A stretch of DNA of 64,000 nucleotides from Vibrio nigripulchritudo ATCC 27043 (GTDB lineage: Bacteria; Pseudomonadota; Gammaproteobacteria; Enterobacterales; Vibrionaceae). The notes beneath the pieces are model-generated. The model was not told the origin of the DNA and made no database searches. It saw only the letters and a list, made by a program, of their open reading frames with translations. The position numbers and the translations under genes are program-made. This document shows, piece by piece, positions 9,297-18,794 of this stretch; position 1 is the first letter of the stretch; each line of letters opens with the position of its first letter. The stretch spans positions 1 to 64,000 of the forward strand of contig NZ_AFWJ01000079.1 of NCBI RefSeq assembly GCF_000222685.1. Direction: 5' to 3'.

Positions 9297-10532
9297 TTAC
9301 ACCGCAGAATTTGGCACATAGAGCTCTTTTTTTCTAACCAGAGAACTATATCGTCCAAAGACAGCTTTTTGCTCTAAATGACGCCTTAACATGTCCAACA
9401 TCACTGCGGCAATCAGGCTGCGTTTATCCTGCTTGGCATAGTTTCTGGCGAATTCCAGCACTTGCCCCCACTCGCCGTTTCCTGTTGATAGTGCGATGGC
9501 AAACACGTTGTCTTTCAATTTTCCACAAGACAAGCCAAACGTCGCTTTGCCATTTTCGCGAGTTGCCGCCGCAAGCGCTAAAGCGGCGGCCAGAGGATCC
9601 TGTTCAACCAAATTTTTATCCATTTGAGTGTTCATCACCCAGCTTTGCTTAAGCTGTTGCGCTACTAGCTCATTTTCGTGGACCCAACTCGTTAAAAAGC
9701 CGCCACTGGCTTGCTCTGCAATAGAGAGCGTTGTTCCTGTTTCCGCTAACAATGCACCAACATTGTCGATCATAGGCTCATCAACACTCACTACATTGTC
9801 TTTTAAGTGTCCGTATACCACTTGAAGCAGCTTGAGCCTGCGTTCCATGTCCGCGGCAGGTCCGAAGATTTTAACTTCAATGAATGGCATGTATGAGCGA
9901 TAACCCAGCTCGTATTCTTCAGGCAGTTTAATAAGGTCTAACTTGTCTGAAATACCGGACTCAGAAAGCCCCACAGTGTAAATTCGGCTACATTCGGAAG
10001 GTAAGATGTCACGATGTTTATCGCCCAGGCTTGGCAGAATTTGCTCGCATACCATCTTTTTAAATTCACTTGGAACGCCCGGTGTGAAGTAGAACATGGC
10101 TTTGTCGATTTGCATTTCGAACCCACAGGCTGTGCCAATTGGGTTATCTATAATACTGGCTTTTTCAGGCAACATGGCTTGTTTTAGATTGCTGTCTGGC
10201 ATTGTTAGCCCGCGACGAGTGAACTTCTCTTCAAGAACGGTCAGCCACTCCTGAAACAAAATCAGCTTTTGGTTCGCTGCTTTTGCCGCTGCTGAAGCCG
10301 TCAGGTCATCAGTTGTAGGACCCAAACCTCCATTGACAATCACCACATCAAATGTCTTGCTCAGACGTTCGATTTCGTCCTGAAGCACATCCAACTGATC
10401 GCCGACGGTAGAGCGGGCAGAGAGCTGAAACCCACTCTGATACAGCGTTTCACCAAGCCATGACGCATTGGTATCCACAATGTCGCCATGAAGCACCTCC
10501 TCACCGGTACTCAACATTGCCACTTTCAACAT
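9297..10532 (-). CDS. CinA-like protein (MoaB/MogA-type domain plus degenerate amidase domain)
   Basis: The first ~170 residues are a COG1058 molybdopterin-binding-like domain: MLSTGEEVLHGDIVDTNA and VNGGLGPTTDDLT are signatures, as in CinA proteins that act as ADP-ribose pyrophosphatases. The C-terminal third aligns with the PncC nicotinamide-nucleotide amidase domain, but the usual ESCTGG reads EQASGG and the GIAGPDGG loop is missing. Deamidase activity is therefore doubtful. The same kind of degenerate CinA-like protein (YfaY) occurs near nrdAB in enterics. ATG 10532 has a good AGGATTAGG upstream. Confidence 0.85.
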   Translation of the reverse strand: MLKVAMLSTGEEVLHGDIVDTNASWLGETLYQSGFQLSARSTVGDQLDVLQDEIERLSKTFDVVIVNGGLGPTTDDLTASAAAKAANQKLILFQEWLTVLEEKFTRRGLTMPDSNLKQAMLPEKASIIDNPIGTACGFEMQIDKAMFYFTPGVPSEFKKMVCEQILPSLGDKHRDILPSECSRIYTVGLSESGISDKLDLIKLPEEYELGYRSYMPFIEVKIFGPAADMERRLKLLQVVYGHLKDNVVSVDEPMIDNVGALLAETGTTLSIAEQASGGFLTSWVHENELVAQQLKQSWVMNTQMDKNLVEQDPLAAALALAAATRENGKATFGLSCGKLKDNVFAIALSTGNGEWGQVLEFARNYAKQDKRSLIAAVMLDMLRRHLEQKAVFGRYSSLVRKKELYVPNSAV

Positions 10533-10751
10533 AAACCTAATCCTTTATCTTTCGAATTGTTGTTATTTTCACAGTTCTGCTACGCAAGCTGACTCAAATT
10601 AGTCAATTATTTTCTGTTCAACTATTCTTCTTAGACCGTGTTAAAGGCTGATATTTTTCAATTTTTTAACGATCAAAGTGATTGCATCTATGATTCGTAC
10701 AGGAAATAATGCTCAGCTCACTGTTATTGGTTATTCTCAACGGAGATCTCT

Positions 10752-11642
10752 GTGCGACTGAAGTCACTGTCTACCGCATTGCTTGCATTTACAACTTCGA
10801 CTCAAGCTGCTGATTTTGATATCGACAACTTATCCTATGACTTGAATAGCGGCTATGACCATCAGAGCTACAGTCTTAACATTGATACAAGCATAAATCC
10901 ATTCTATCTGTCTTTTAATGACAATATTGAGACGAACCCTGAAGTGGAGCAGCCGCTCCCGCTTTACCTGCAAGTACAGCCAGAAAAGGATTGGCAGTAT
11001 CTGAAAGAGCAGACCTATACCATTCTTGGACTGAGTGTCGCGACTGTCGGGTTAATGACTCTGTTGCCAGAAAGCATCACCAAGTGGGATGCCGAAGCAC
11101 GTGACATGAGTAAGCTCGGTAAGAAGTGGGTCGATAATGTTAGCCAGGGACCTGTCTGGGACCGCGACGAACATTTCCTTAACTACATCATGCACCCTTA
11201 TTTCGGTGGTGTTTACTACACCGCTTCCCGACACGCTGGATTCAATGAGTTTGAGTCGTACCTCTACTCGTTGACCATGTCTACCTTGTTCTGGGAGTTT
11301 GGCGTTGAGGCATTTGCAGAAATCCCTTCGTGGCAGGACATTTTCATTACTCCATTTTTCGGCGCAGTAGTCGGTGAATTGATGTTTGAAGGCGAGCAGA
11401 GCATCGTTGCCAATGGTGGAGAGGTACTAGGCTCTGAGACGCTTGGCGATGTTTCCCTGTTCTTCTTAAACCCAGTTGGTCACATTCATTACTGGGTAAC
11501 CGATGCTTGGGGCGGAGATGCGAAATTCAATTTCAGAACGACTCCGTGGACTGGTTACCAAACCGATGTCGACTTAGCCGTTAACCCACAAGGACCTCTG
11601 GACAAGCAATTCTACGGTATGGAATTGACCATCACGTTTTAA
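10752..11642 (+). CDS. DUF3943 family envelope protein
   Basis: A 296-residue protein with a short signal peptide (MRLKSLSTALLAFTTSTQA, probable cut after residue 19). The region after residue ~85 has the hydrophobic and aromatic pattern of DUF3943 proteins: HPYFGGVYYTASRHAGF and the glycine-rich PFFGAVVGELMFEGEQ. The start is GTG with GGAG 6 nt before. DUF3943 proteins are predicted outer-membrane or periplasmic proteins without known function. It is transcribed alone and followed by a clear terminator. Confidence 0.75.
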   Translation: MRLKSLSTALLAFTTSTQAADFDIDNLSYDLNSGYDHQSYSLNIDTSINPFYLSFNDNIETNPEVEQPLPLYLQVQPEKDWQYLKEQTYTILGLSVATVGLMTLLPESITKWDAEARDMSKLGKKWVDNVSQGPVWDRDEHFLNYIMHPYFGGVYYTASRHAGFNEFESYLYSLTMSTLFWEFGVEAFAEIPSWQDIFITPFFGAVVGELMFEGEQSIVANGGEVLGSETLGDVSLFFLNPVGHIHYWVTDAWGGDAKFNFRTTPWTGYQTDVDLAVNPQGPLDKQFYGMELTITF

Positions 11643-11661
11643 GCTGCAGTCGGAATTCATT

Positions 11662-11690
11662 AAAGCGCCTTCTCAGGCGCTTTTTCAGTT
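11662..11690 (+). terminator. Rho-independent terminator of the DUF3943 gene
   Basis: AAAGCGCCT (11662-11670) / AGGCGCTTT (11675-11683) with loop TCTC, followed by TTC and more T. It begins 20 nt after the stop codon. Confidence 0.85.
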
Positions 11691-11827
11691 TTTAGAGCTA
11701 TGCCCGCCCCTCTTTTAATAAACTTGATTACTATCATATTTCCCTACCGGTAAACCTCTAAACTGATATCACAGAGCAAATTTTTGGCTCTGAATCAGGT
11801 CAATAGCCTTAAGATAGGAGGATGCGT

Positions 11828-12340
11828 ATGTACACGACCTTCATAGTGAGCTTTGTAGGAACTGCGACCCCAACCACAATCAAAAAACTGGCTTCCATTA
11901 CTCACGACAACGGAGGCAAGTGGCTACTCAGTAAGGTGAATTTCATCGAACATCAGGTCGCTGCCGTCATCAAAATCGAGTTACCTTCGGAAAACGAAGA
12001 CACAGTCAAAGACGCGTTTGCTCAAACACCCGACCTTCTGGTTCAATTCAGCAATGCAAACGACCTCAGCAATGAAAAAGATACCATCCACCAGCTCAGG
12101 TTGGATGCGAATGACCGGGCGGGTATTGTCAATGAAATCAGCCATGTGCTGGATGGTCAGGGCGTCAGTATTTTAGATATGGATTGCCAGCGCGTGTTTA
12201 TCGCCGGAGGAGGCGGAGTCAGCTCCAGCCTGTTTAGTTCAACAATAGCAGTTAAAATTCCAAAAGAAGCGAACATCAAAGACATCATCAATGAGCTAGA
12301 GTCTCTTAGCGAAGATACGCGAGTCGTTCTGGAAAGTTAA
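11828..12340 (+). CDS. GcvR-like protein with two ACT domains
   Basis: A 170-residue protein resembling the glycine cleavage system repressor GcvR. The first ACT-like domain (residues ~3-75) starts MYTTFIVSFVGTATPTTIKK. The second (~88-165) contains LRLDANDRAGIVNEISHVL, the usual ACT ligand-loop pattern. GGAGG at 11817-11821 abuts the upstream ATG at 11822 and is correctly spaced for ATG 11828, so the latter is chosen. GcvR works by binding GcvA; whether this protein does is not shown. It is a lone gene with a terminator behind it. Confidence 0.75.
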   Translation: MYTTFIVSFVGTATPTTIKKLASITHDNGGKWLLSKVNFIEHQVAAVIKIELPSENEDTVKDAFAQTPDLLVQFSNANDLSNEKDTIHQLRLDANDRAGIVNEISHVLDGQGVSILDMDCQRVFIAGGGGVSSSLFSSTIAVKIPKEANIKDIINELESLSEDTRVVLES

Positions 12341-12346
12341 TAAACT

Positions 12347-12403
12347 GAGCCCAAGCCGCAGCGAGTTTGGGCTCTCTACTCTCGGGTTTTAAAACAAAAC
12401 CCG
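12347..12403. terminator. Tandem hairpins after the ACT-domain gene
   Basis: First stem GAGCCCAA (12347-12354) with TTGGGCTC (12367-12374). Second stem CGGGTTTT (12383-12390) with AAAACCCG (12396-12403). Together they probably end the upstream transcript. Confidence 0.6.
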
Positions 12404-12514
12404 CACATTCCTCTGTATTCCTGTCTTATATTTAATTTCATCAACAAGAATAGTTTCAGCTCACACAATTATTGGTTAACCTTCAGGTTAATGGTTGTCT
12501 GAATTACTGAGCCT

Positions 12515-13252
12515 ATGAATAAAATTGCGCTTGCTGCTATCGCCCTTTGCAGTTTAATAAAATCACCCGATTCAAACGCAGATACGCTGGTACTGACATC
12601 TCTTGAGTGGCCACCTTACACCAGCCAATACCTCTCTGATCACGGTGCATCTTCTGCAGTTGTTAAAGCAGCTTTACAGGCAATGGGACACAACCTTGAA
12701 ATTCGTTTTTATCCTTGGTCAAGAGCGGTTCGGCTTGCAAAGAACAACAAGGATTACGCTGGCTATTTCCCGGAGTATCATCTTGAATCCGACGACCTTC
12801 TACTTTCTGATTCCATCGGTTCCAGTACTTTGGGCTTCGTCGAGCGCGTTAAGGATCCAATTAAATGGTCAACATTGTCTGATCTCAAACCCTATAGTAT
12901 TGGCGTGGTTCAGGATTACGTTAATACCAAGGAACTGGACGAAAAAATAGCAAACGGCACGTTGCGCGCTTCTCCTGTTTTAAATGACGCATCTAACATC
13001 CGTAAATTGGGAGCTGAACGCATTTCCATCGCTGTAATAGATGAATACGTCTTTCAATACCTAATGGAAAACGATCCCAAACTCGATTTATTGAATGGTG
13101 AGTTGCAGATGAACGCCAAAAGACTAGAAAACAAAGAGCTGTTTATTGCGTTTACTAACGACGATCTGGGTCGAAAATGGCGGAAAATCATTAATCAGGG
13201 ACTGAAGAAGATCAAAGTCAATCAGATTGCCACCCAGTCGCTTAACCAATAA
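12515..13252 (+). CDS. Periplasmic solute-binding protein, family 3, orphan
   Basis: A 245-residue protein with a signal peptide (residues 1-22, cut near SNA-DT) and the opening VLTSLEWPPYTSQYL typical of vibrio family 3 extracellular binding proteins. Further features are FYPWSRAVRLAKN and the hinge region LKPYSIGVVQDYV. No permease or ATPase is next to it. Stand-alone members are common in vibrios and may be sensors or helpers. Its end nearly meets the convergent kinase gene. Ligand unknown. Confidence 0.75.
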   Translation: MNKIALAAIALCSLIKSPDSNADTLVLTSLEWPPYTSQYLSDHGASSAVVKAALQAMGHNLEIRFYPWSRAVRLAKNNKDYAGYFPEYHLESDDLLLSDSIGSSTLGFVERVKDPIKWSTLSDLKPYSIGVVQDYVNTKELDEKIANGTLRASPVLNDASNIRKLGAERISIAVIDEYVFQYLMENDPKLDLLNGELQMNAKRLENKELFIAFTNDDLGRKWRKIINQGLKKIKVNQIATQSLNQ

Positions 13253-13253
13253 C

Positions 13254-14258
13254 TTACAAACCGTGCTTTTTGCGGATTTGGTGAATAGAAACCAGCGAAT
13301 CAACCGTAGTATACCCTTTCAGGCATTCGGCAGCATTGGCATTGGCCAGATGAAGTGTTTTTACAGGGCTAATTTCATTGTAAATTCCCCAGAGACATGC
13401 GCTGCAAAATGCATCCCCCGCCCCTACGCTGGAAACAATGTCTTCAGAACTGAGTGCCAGGCTCTCCACCCATATTGAATCCCCATACTTTGAAACCCAA
13501 GCCGCCCCTTCTGGCATATGGATAATGACGTTCTTGTTCACGCCTTTTTCAAGCAGCGCCTGACCCGCCGCTAAAACATCATCTGAACTGATGCTGCCCT
13601 CTTTTCGCAGAGTCTTTTGCAAACAGTACCCCGCCTCAAGTTCATTAATGATCAGGTGATCAACGTACTTCAGGCAGGGGGTAACCTGAGAATCCACATC
13701 TCTTATCTCGGTCGACACCATATCTAAACTGGTCTCTAACCCAAGAATCTTTAGCTGTTTTAGTGCTTTTACGGCATAAGGTAGACCGTTGGCATCTAGG
13801 GAGTCCATGGTTTTAAGCAGTAATAGATAACCAAAATGCGCCATCTTGATGTTCCGCATCCCAATTGCGGTGTAAGGAATATCGACAGGGGAAAACTTCG
13901 CTGATACACCGTCTTGGTAAAAAAACGTGCGCTCTCCGGTTTTTGCATCCGTCATGACATGAGTGTGAGCCGTGATTCCGGGAATCGACTTAATCCAGGA
14001 GTAATCAAACCCGTACTGATGGCAAACATCGAGAACAAACTGCCCGTACTCATCATCGCCCACAACACCACACCCGTAAACTGGAACGGTGTCATCCAGT
14101 ACACTCAAGCCTATAGACACATTAAATGCGCAACCGCCCGGTCCCTTAACCTGATTCTCGATCAAGCCTAAACCAGATTTTTCTGGCCAAGGCGAAACAA
14201 AATGCACAAGGTCAACGATCCAGTTGCCAATGCACAAAATCCCCTGCCGCTGATCCAT
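13254..14258 (-). CDS. PfkB-family sugar kinase, last gene of the sugar operon
   Basis: A 334-residue ribokinase-type kinase. The N-terminal sugar site starts ILCIGNWIVDLVHF with GGCAFNVSIGLSVL. The C-terminal motif SSVGAGDAFCSACLWG holds the catalytic Asp and anion hole. It should phosphorylate the sugar or keto-sugar produced by the upstream isomerase or dehydrogenase, giving the aldolase its substrate. ATG 14258 with an AGG 6 nt ahead is preferred over TTG 14264. It lies 23 nt after the isomerase. The exact substrate cannot be read from sequence. Confidence 0.85.
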   Translation of the reverse strand: MDQRQGILCIGNWIVDLVHFVSPWPEKSGLGLIENQVKGPGGCAFNVSIGLSVLDDTVPVYGCGVVGDDEYGQFVLDVCHQYGFDYSWIKSIPGITAHTHVMTDAKTGERTFFYQDGVSAKFSPVDIPYTAIGMRNIKMAHFGYLLLLKTMDSLDANGLPYAVKALKQLKILGLETSLDMVSTEIRDVDSQVTPCLKYVDHLIINELEAGYCLQKTLRKEGSISSDDVLAAGQALLEKGVNKNVIIHMPEGAAWVSKYGDSIWVESLALSSEDIVSSVGAGDAFCSACLWGIYNEISPVKTLHLANANAAECLKGYTTVDSLVSIHQIRKKHGL

Positions 14259-14281
14259 AACCAACCTGCTCCGTAGCCAGC

Positions 14282-14950
14282 CTACTTGAGTTCATTCCAC
14301 AATGGGTAGATCGCTGGCTCATCCTCGATAATGTCAGAGAAACGACCAAGTGGCTGATCAAAATAGTTATCTCCGTTGTCATCATTCGCCATCGAGACTT
14401 CCCCCGTCAGCACCGGACCTTTACCCTTCTCACCATAGAAACGATGCATCAACCCCGTAGGGATTCGGATGCTCTGCCCAGGCGAAAGAATGATTGGTTC
14501 AAACGGTTTTACCTGTACCCATTCACCATCAACTGTCACCTTAATGTCTTTGTCCAGATGCTCACCTTTCCCGTTGACTTTGACACATTCGACCACCAAA
14601 TTTCCGCCACCTCGGTTGATGATGTCTTCCACTTTCTTTTTGTGGTAGTGCAGCGGCGTTTCTTGTTCCTCTTTGACCATCATGATCTTTTCGGCATAAG
14701 GCACGCTGTTTTTATCAGACTGATCTCCGTTTCGAATGCAGAACAACACCAGCCCTCGCTGATCGAATCGGTCTTCATTAAAGTCCGTCACATCCCACCC
14801 GAGCTGATATTGGTTGTTGTATGCCGCAAGATCTGAGTTTTTCTGCCAAGCATCTTTACTCCACTTCCCCCAGCGTGGAAGTTTGAAATGGAATTGTTCC
14901 ATCAAGGCTTCCGCATCTCGTATCGCTTGGTTGACCTGAGATCGTTTCAT
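14282..14950 (-). CDS. D-lyxose/D-mannose isomerase family cupin
   Basis: A 222-residue single-cupin protein like the D-lyxose ketol-isomerase (YdaE) family. The metal site is seen in ETPLHYHKKKVEDIINRGGG, with a later histidine in IPTGLMHRFYGEK. The family interconverts D-lyxose and D-xylulose or D-mannose and D-fructose with Mn2+. The open frame continues to 15040 but ATG 14950 has GGAGGAAATACA directly upstream and overlaps the oxidoreductase stop by 4 nt (ATGA), so translation is coupled. The true sugar may differ. Confidence 0.82.
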   Translation of the reverse strand: MKRSQVNQAIRDAEALMEQFHFKLPRWGKWSKDAWQKNSDLAAYNNQYQLGWDVTDFNEDRFDQRGLVLFCIRNGDQSDKNSVPYAEKIMMVKEEQETPLHYHKKKVEDIINRGGGNLVVECVKVNGKGEHLDKDIKVTVDGEWVQVKPFEPIILSPGQSIRIPTGLMHRFYGEKGKGPVLTGEVSMANDDNGDNYFDQPLGRFSDIIEDEPAIYPLWNELK

Positions 14951-16083
14951 TGTATTTCCTCCACGGATTGATTCTGATGAGACAGCAAAGCTGCTGTGAA
15001 AATTTGGTGCTGAATAAACGCCTCTTGCGGCGTCACACATTGGAAACCCGACACACTTCCCGTTGCGAGTTCATCGACAAAAGACGCCCACATTTGCTGA
15101 ACCGCATCGGTAAAACCAAACTCCATGATCCCACCCGAAATGGTGGAATAAGCAGGCAGGTAGCCAACTGGTACGGTTTGCCAGATTTGCTTGCCGCCTG
15201 CTTCATATTCCATCTTCTGATACTGATTTGGATTGGCAGTGGAAAAGCGATAGCTTCGCTTGGTGCCATGAAGTTCGAAGTACCAGGAATTGTTATGCCC
15301 CGGCGCAATTCGGTAGGTTTTTAGGCGAACAGGAAAGCCCTGATCTTCCCATCTTGCCTGACAATGCAAGTCGGCATTTTCATAGGTATCGCAATCCACC
15401 CATTCGCCCTGTGTATTCTTACGCTTCTGAACAACATCGCTCAATTGGGCGTACACAGATTCAAACCCCCATCCTAGTTTGAGAGGTACATGAAGAATAT
15501 GCATACCAAGGTCACCCATGCACCCGTATTCGCCACAAAATTGTTGCTGCCGCTTCCAGTTGATGGGTTTATCTGGGTTGATATCGCTCGAATGCAGGAA
15601 ACCAATGTCGGCATACAGCAACGTATTATCTGAGCTGGGTTTGAGTTCTCGAATTAACGCCTGCATGGCTGGATAGAACGGGAACTCAGAGGTACAGCGC
15701 ACGAACACATCCGGGTGAGATTCAATGCACGCTAAGATCTTTTCTGAAGCTGATTTGTCTATCCCAAACGGTTTTTCTGCGAAAAGATGTTTGCCCGCTT
15801 CGATGATGTCGATATACAGCTGTTCATGAAGATGATGAGGGACAGCGCAATAGATGGCATCAATAGATTCATCATTCAACAAATCGTGATAGTCAGACGT
15901 ATAGCGTGTGATGCTGGGAAAGTTGTCTTGATACCAGCCATAAATGGATTCATTGGTATCACATAGCGCCACGATTTCTGGTTTACCGGATACCTCGGTC
16001 AAATGACACCAGCGCGCTGCAGCGGAGGCAAATTCCTTACCCATCATGCCGCCGCCTATAATGCCAAATCGTATGGTTTTCAT
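14947..16083 (-). CDS. Gfo/Idh/MocA family oxidoreductase
   Basis: A 378-residue NAD(P)-dependent sugar or inositol dehydrogenase. The Rossmann motif FGIIGGGMMGKEFASA is at residues ~6-20, and the catalytic-lysine motif AGKHLFAEKPFGIDK is near residue 100. The C-terminal alpha/beta substrate domain carries GDLGMHILHVPLKLGW, where an H of this segment is usually catalytic. It overlaps the aldolase stop by one base (TAATG). In this operon it probably oxidises or epimerises the imported sugar through a keto intermediate. Confidence 0.88.
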   Translation of the reverse strand: MKTIRFGIIGGGMMGKEFASAAARWCHLTEVSGKPEIVALCDTNESIYGWYQDNFPSITRYTSDYHDLLNDESIDAIYCAVPHHLHEQLYIDIIEAGKHLFAEKPFGIDKSASEKILACIESHPDVFVRCTSEFPFYPAMQALIRELKPSSDNTLLYADIGFLHSSDINPDKPINWKRQQQFCGEYGCMGDLGMHILHVPLKLGWGFESVYAQLSDVVQKRKNTQGEWVDCDTYENADLHCQARWEDQGFPVRLKTYRIAPGHNNSWYFELHGTKRSYRFSTANPNQYQKMEYEAGGKQIWQTVPVGYLPAYSTISGGIMEFGFTDAVQQMWASFVDELATGSVSGFQCVTPQEAFIQHQIFTAALLSHQNQSVEEIQ

Positions 16084-16916
16084 TACGCGTCCCCAATCAT
16101 TGCTTTTGCATCTTCCGGCGTTGTTCCCTGGTGAACCACCGCCATTAGAGCGCGAGTGATGCCCGCAGGATCGTGGTGTTGTATTACGTTACGCCCGTAA
16201 ACAATCCCTTTTGCGCCCTGCTTCATCAACTGAGCAGTGCGATTCAAGATTTCATCATCACTCACTCTCCCGCCCCCTCGAACGAGTACTGGCACTCGCT
16301 GGGCAGTTTCTATCACCTTGTGATACTCGCTCACGTCATCACAGGGATCGGCTTTAATGATGTCGGCACCTAACTCGCTGGCCTGGCGAACCAATGGCAC
16401 GATCTTACTTAGGTCCCCATCCACCATATATCCACCTGCCTGACTATTGGGCTGCATAACTAATGGCTCAACCATCAACGGCATGGAGTAGATTTCACAC
16501 TCTTTTCTGAGCGCGTTAATGCGCGTTAAGCACTGGCGATACAAATCCGTTTCATTCGGCAACTGCAATAAATTCACAACAACGCAGGCTGCATCTAGCC
16601 TAACCGCTCTCTCCACTGGGTTTTCTATCATTTCCGAGAAAATGGGTGGAACCAATTCCGTCCCATAGCAGTTGGCAATGTCTGTTCTTAATACCAAAGC
16701 CGGTTTTTTTGGCTTGTTCATCCCTTGCAGAATACGTGCGCTGCCCGGTGGAAGCTGAATCGCATCTGGGTCCGCTTCCACAATGGCAGAAATCGCCTGA
16801 TCCATATTTTCGATACCCTGGAGAAATGCCCCCTGATTGAACATGCCGTGATCAATCGCGACATCAAAACAGTGTCCGGACTCTCCAAACAGCCGGTTCA
16901 TTCTTGCTTCTAACAT
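16083..16916 (-). CDS. Class I aldolase of the DhnA/LsrF (DeoC-like) family
   Basis: A 277-residue TIM-barrel aldolase: CFDVAIDHGMFNQG is the usual first strand, and the Schiff-base lysine is in GADIIKADPCDD (about residue 200). PVLVRGGGRVSDDEIL is the phosphate-binding end of the barrel. Relatives cleave fructose-1,6-bisphosphate, sulfofructose-1-phosphate or autoinducer-2 phosphates. ATG 16916 with AAGGAAAA upstream is chosen over a TTG at 16937. It begins 11 nt after the ATPase stop and acts last in the inferred kinase-aldolase pathway. Confidence 0.85.
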   Translation of the reverse strand: MLEARMNRLFGESGHCFDVAIDHGMFNQGAFLQGIENMDQAISAIVEADPDAIQLPPGSARILQGMNKPKKPALVLRTDIANCYGTELVPPIFSEMIENPVERAVRLDAACVVVNLLQLPNETDLYRQCLTRINALRKECEIYSMPLMVEPLVMQPNSQAGGYMVDGDLSKIVPLVRQASELGADIIKADPCDDVSEYHKVIETAQRVPVLVRGGGRVSDDEILNRTAQLMKQGAKGIVYGRNVIQHHDPAGITRALMAVVHQGTTPEDAKAMIGDA

Positions 16917-16926
16917 GTGATTTTCC

Positions 16927-17688
16927 TTAACCTGCAACCATTAAATGCACCAGCTCTTCGCTGTTGGTTTCTTTCGCTTCTCGTACACCAACAACCTGCC
17001 CTCGGCGAAGAACGGTAATTCTGTCTGACACCGCAAACACATCATTCATGTTGTGAGAGATAAGAATGATGGCGACGCCCTGTTCTTTGAGCTTTAAAAT
17101 CATCTCCATTACTTTGCGCTGCTCGGGTACACCCAGTGCCGCTGTGGGTTCGTCCATAATCAGTACTTTGGCTTGCCAGTACACCGCTCGCCCGATGGCA
17201 ATCGCCTGTCGCTGACCACCCGACAAACTGAGCACGGGTTTCTTCAGTGAGGCTTTTGGAATGATGATATCGAGTGGCTTGATGACCTCTTCAGCCACCT
17301 TGGTCATGTAGGCTCTGTCCAATACGGGAAACACCCCTAATCGCTTGGTTTTGGGTTCCCGACCAAGAAAGATATTGCTGCCCACATCCAGATTGTCGGC
17401 CAACGCCAAATCCTGATAGATAGTTTCAATCCCTGAACTTCGTGCTTGCGACGGGTCTTCGAAGGCGACATCCTCATCTTGGTAAGTCATGGTGCCGCTA
17501 TCGGGAATGTAGACACCAGACAAGGTCTTAATCAGAGTGGACTTACCCGCTCCGTTATCCCCCACCAATGCCATAACTTCGCCGGGTCGAACTTCAAACG
17601 ACACCTGTTTTAGCGCTTCGACGCCCCCGAAGGTTTTGCAAAGATTAGACGCCGACAGGATGGGCTTTGCTTGTTCAGCACTATTCAT
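16927..17688 (-). CDS. ABC sugar importer, ATP-binding protein
   Basis: A 253-residue single nucleotide-binding domain: Walker A GDNGAGKST, signature LSGGQRQAIAIGRA, Walker B VLIMDEPTAALG, and switch histidine in LISHNMND. The closest relatives are the one-domain FrcA-type ATPases of ribose/fructose-class importers, unlike the two-domain RbsA. It overlaps the permease end by 8 nt, with AGGAGGTCACG as SD. It powers import with the adjacent permease and binding protein. Confidence 0.92.
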   Translation of the reverse strand: MNSAEQAKPILSASNLCKTFGGVEALKQVSFEVRPGEVMALVGDNGAGKSTLIKTLSGVYIPDSGTMTYQDEDVAFEDPSQARSSGIETIYQDLALADNLDVGSNIFLGREPKTKRLGVFPVLDRAYMTKVAEEVIKPLDIIIPKASLKKPVLSLSGGQRQAIAIGRAVYWQAKVLIMDEPTAALGVPEQRKVMEMILKLKEQGVAIILISHNMNDVFAVSDRITVLRRGQVVGVREAKETNSEELVHLMVAG

Positions 17689-18718
17689 CGTGACCTCCTG
17701 TCAGCTTAGATTTCGACTGGTCAATGAACACTGAAACTATGATGACCACACCAACCGCCACAAACTGCCAGAATGGTTCAACATCAATAAACACTAAGCC
17801 AAACTGGATAACGGCGATGATCAATGCTCCGATCAATGTGCCGATAACAGTGCCGTAGCCGCCAAACAAACTGGCGCCTCCAATCACCACAGCCGCAATG
17901 GAATCCAGCAGCATAGGCTCGCCGGCCTGCGCTGCTCCAGCAGAGAAACGGGCGGTGTAGGTCGCACCAGCCAAGCCTGCACATAAAGCCGCAAGAATAT
18001 ATACCCAGGTCAGCTGGCGTTTGACTTTAATGCCTGAGCGAATCGCCGCATTGCGATTACCACCAATCGCATAAGTGTATTGCCCGAATTTGGTTTGAGA
18101 TAGCAGATAGTGCGCGAGAATAAGCACCGCAATGGCAAGCAAAACCGGATAAGGAATGCCTAATAATTTCCCATTGCCAAAGGCATACAGGTAGCTGTTG
18201 TTGACTGGGACCGTGGTGCCGTCAGCAAAAATGAACCCCATCCCCCTTGCAACACCATACATGCCTAATGTTCCGATAAACGGCGGGATAGCGAGCCTCG
18301 CAATCAAGGTGCCATTGATGACACCGGGAATAAAGGATGCCAACAGCGCTGCACCGAACCCTACTATCAGTGCAATAAAGGTATCCGCTGGCATCAAATT
18401 CATGGTAGCGGCCATAATGACCGAGGCAAAACCCATGATGAATCCCAGCGACAAATCGATGCCCGCCGCTATGATCACAAAGGTTTGACCAATGCCCAGT
18501 AACAATGGGGCAGCAGCAAATAAAGCAATACTTTGCAGCGTGAAGCTGTTGCCCAGAAATGTAGTGTCAAACATCACTTGAGACCACACTTCAAAAAACA
18601 GAAGTAATAAAGTTAAAAATAACCAGGGCCAGGCTTTGCTCAACCACTCCAGCCAGGAAAATCCTGAATTTTGAGCAGACGACTCCTCTGCCTTTGTGGT
18701 AGATGGAACACTAGACAT
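17681..18718 (-). CDS. ABC sugar importer, permease (RbsC/FrcC type)
   Basis: A 345-residue BPD_transp_2 family inner-membrane protein with about ten membrane segments after a ~30-residue cytoplasmic N-terminus. Characteristic loops are IIAAGIDLSLGFIMGFASV and VIGGASLFGGYGTVIGTLIGA. A homodimer is expected to form the channel for a monosaccharide delivered by the periplasmic binding protein encoded just upstream. Confidence 0.93.
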   Translation of the reverse strand: MSSVPSTTKAEESSAQNSGFSWLEWLSKAWPWLFLTLLLLFFEVWSQVMFDTTFLGNSFTLQSIALFAAAPLLLGIGQTFVIIAAGIDLSLGFIMGFASVIMAATMNLMPADTFIALIVGFGAALLASFIPGVINGTLIARLAIPPFIGTLGMYGVARGMGFIFADGTTVPVNNSYLYAFGNGKLLGIPYPVLLAIAVLILAHYLLSQTKFGQYTYAIGGNRNAAIRSGIKVKRQLTWVYILAALCAGLAGATYTARFSAGAAQAGEPMLLDSIAAVVIGGASLFGGYGTVIGTLIGALIIAVIQFGLVFIDVEPFWQFVAVGVVIIVSVFIDQSKSKLTGGHDE

Positions 18719-18766
18719 AAAAATACCTATCTATGGATTTAGGTTTGTAATTAGAATGCTGACTTA

Positions 18767-18785
18767 GGGCAGGACGCGCCTGCCC
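18767..18785 (-). other. Intercistronic hairpin between binding-protein and permease genes
   Basis: GGGCAGG (18767-18773) pairs with CCTGCCC (18779-18785), loop ACGCG, with no T run after it. Such hairpins behind binding-protein genes commonly protect the upstream mRNA and make the binding protein more abundant. That role is inferred. Confidence 0.55.
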
Positions 18786-18794
18786 AGTGATTCT

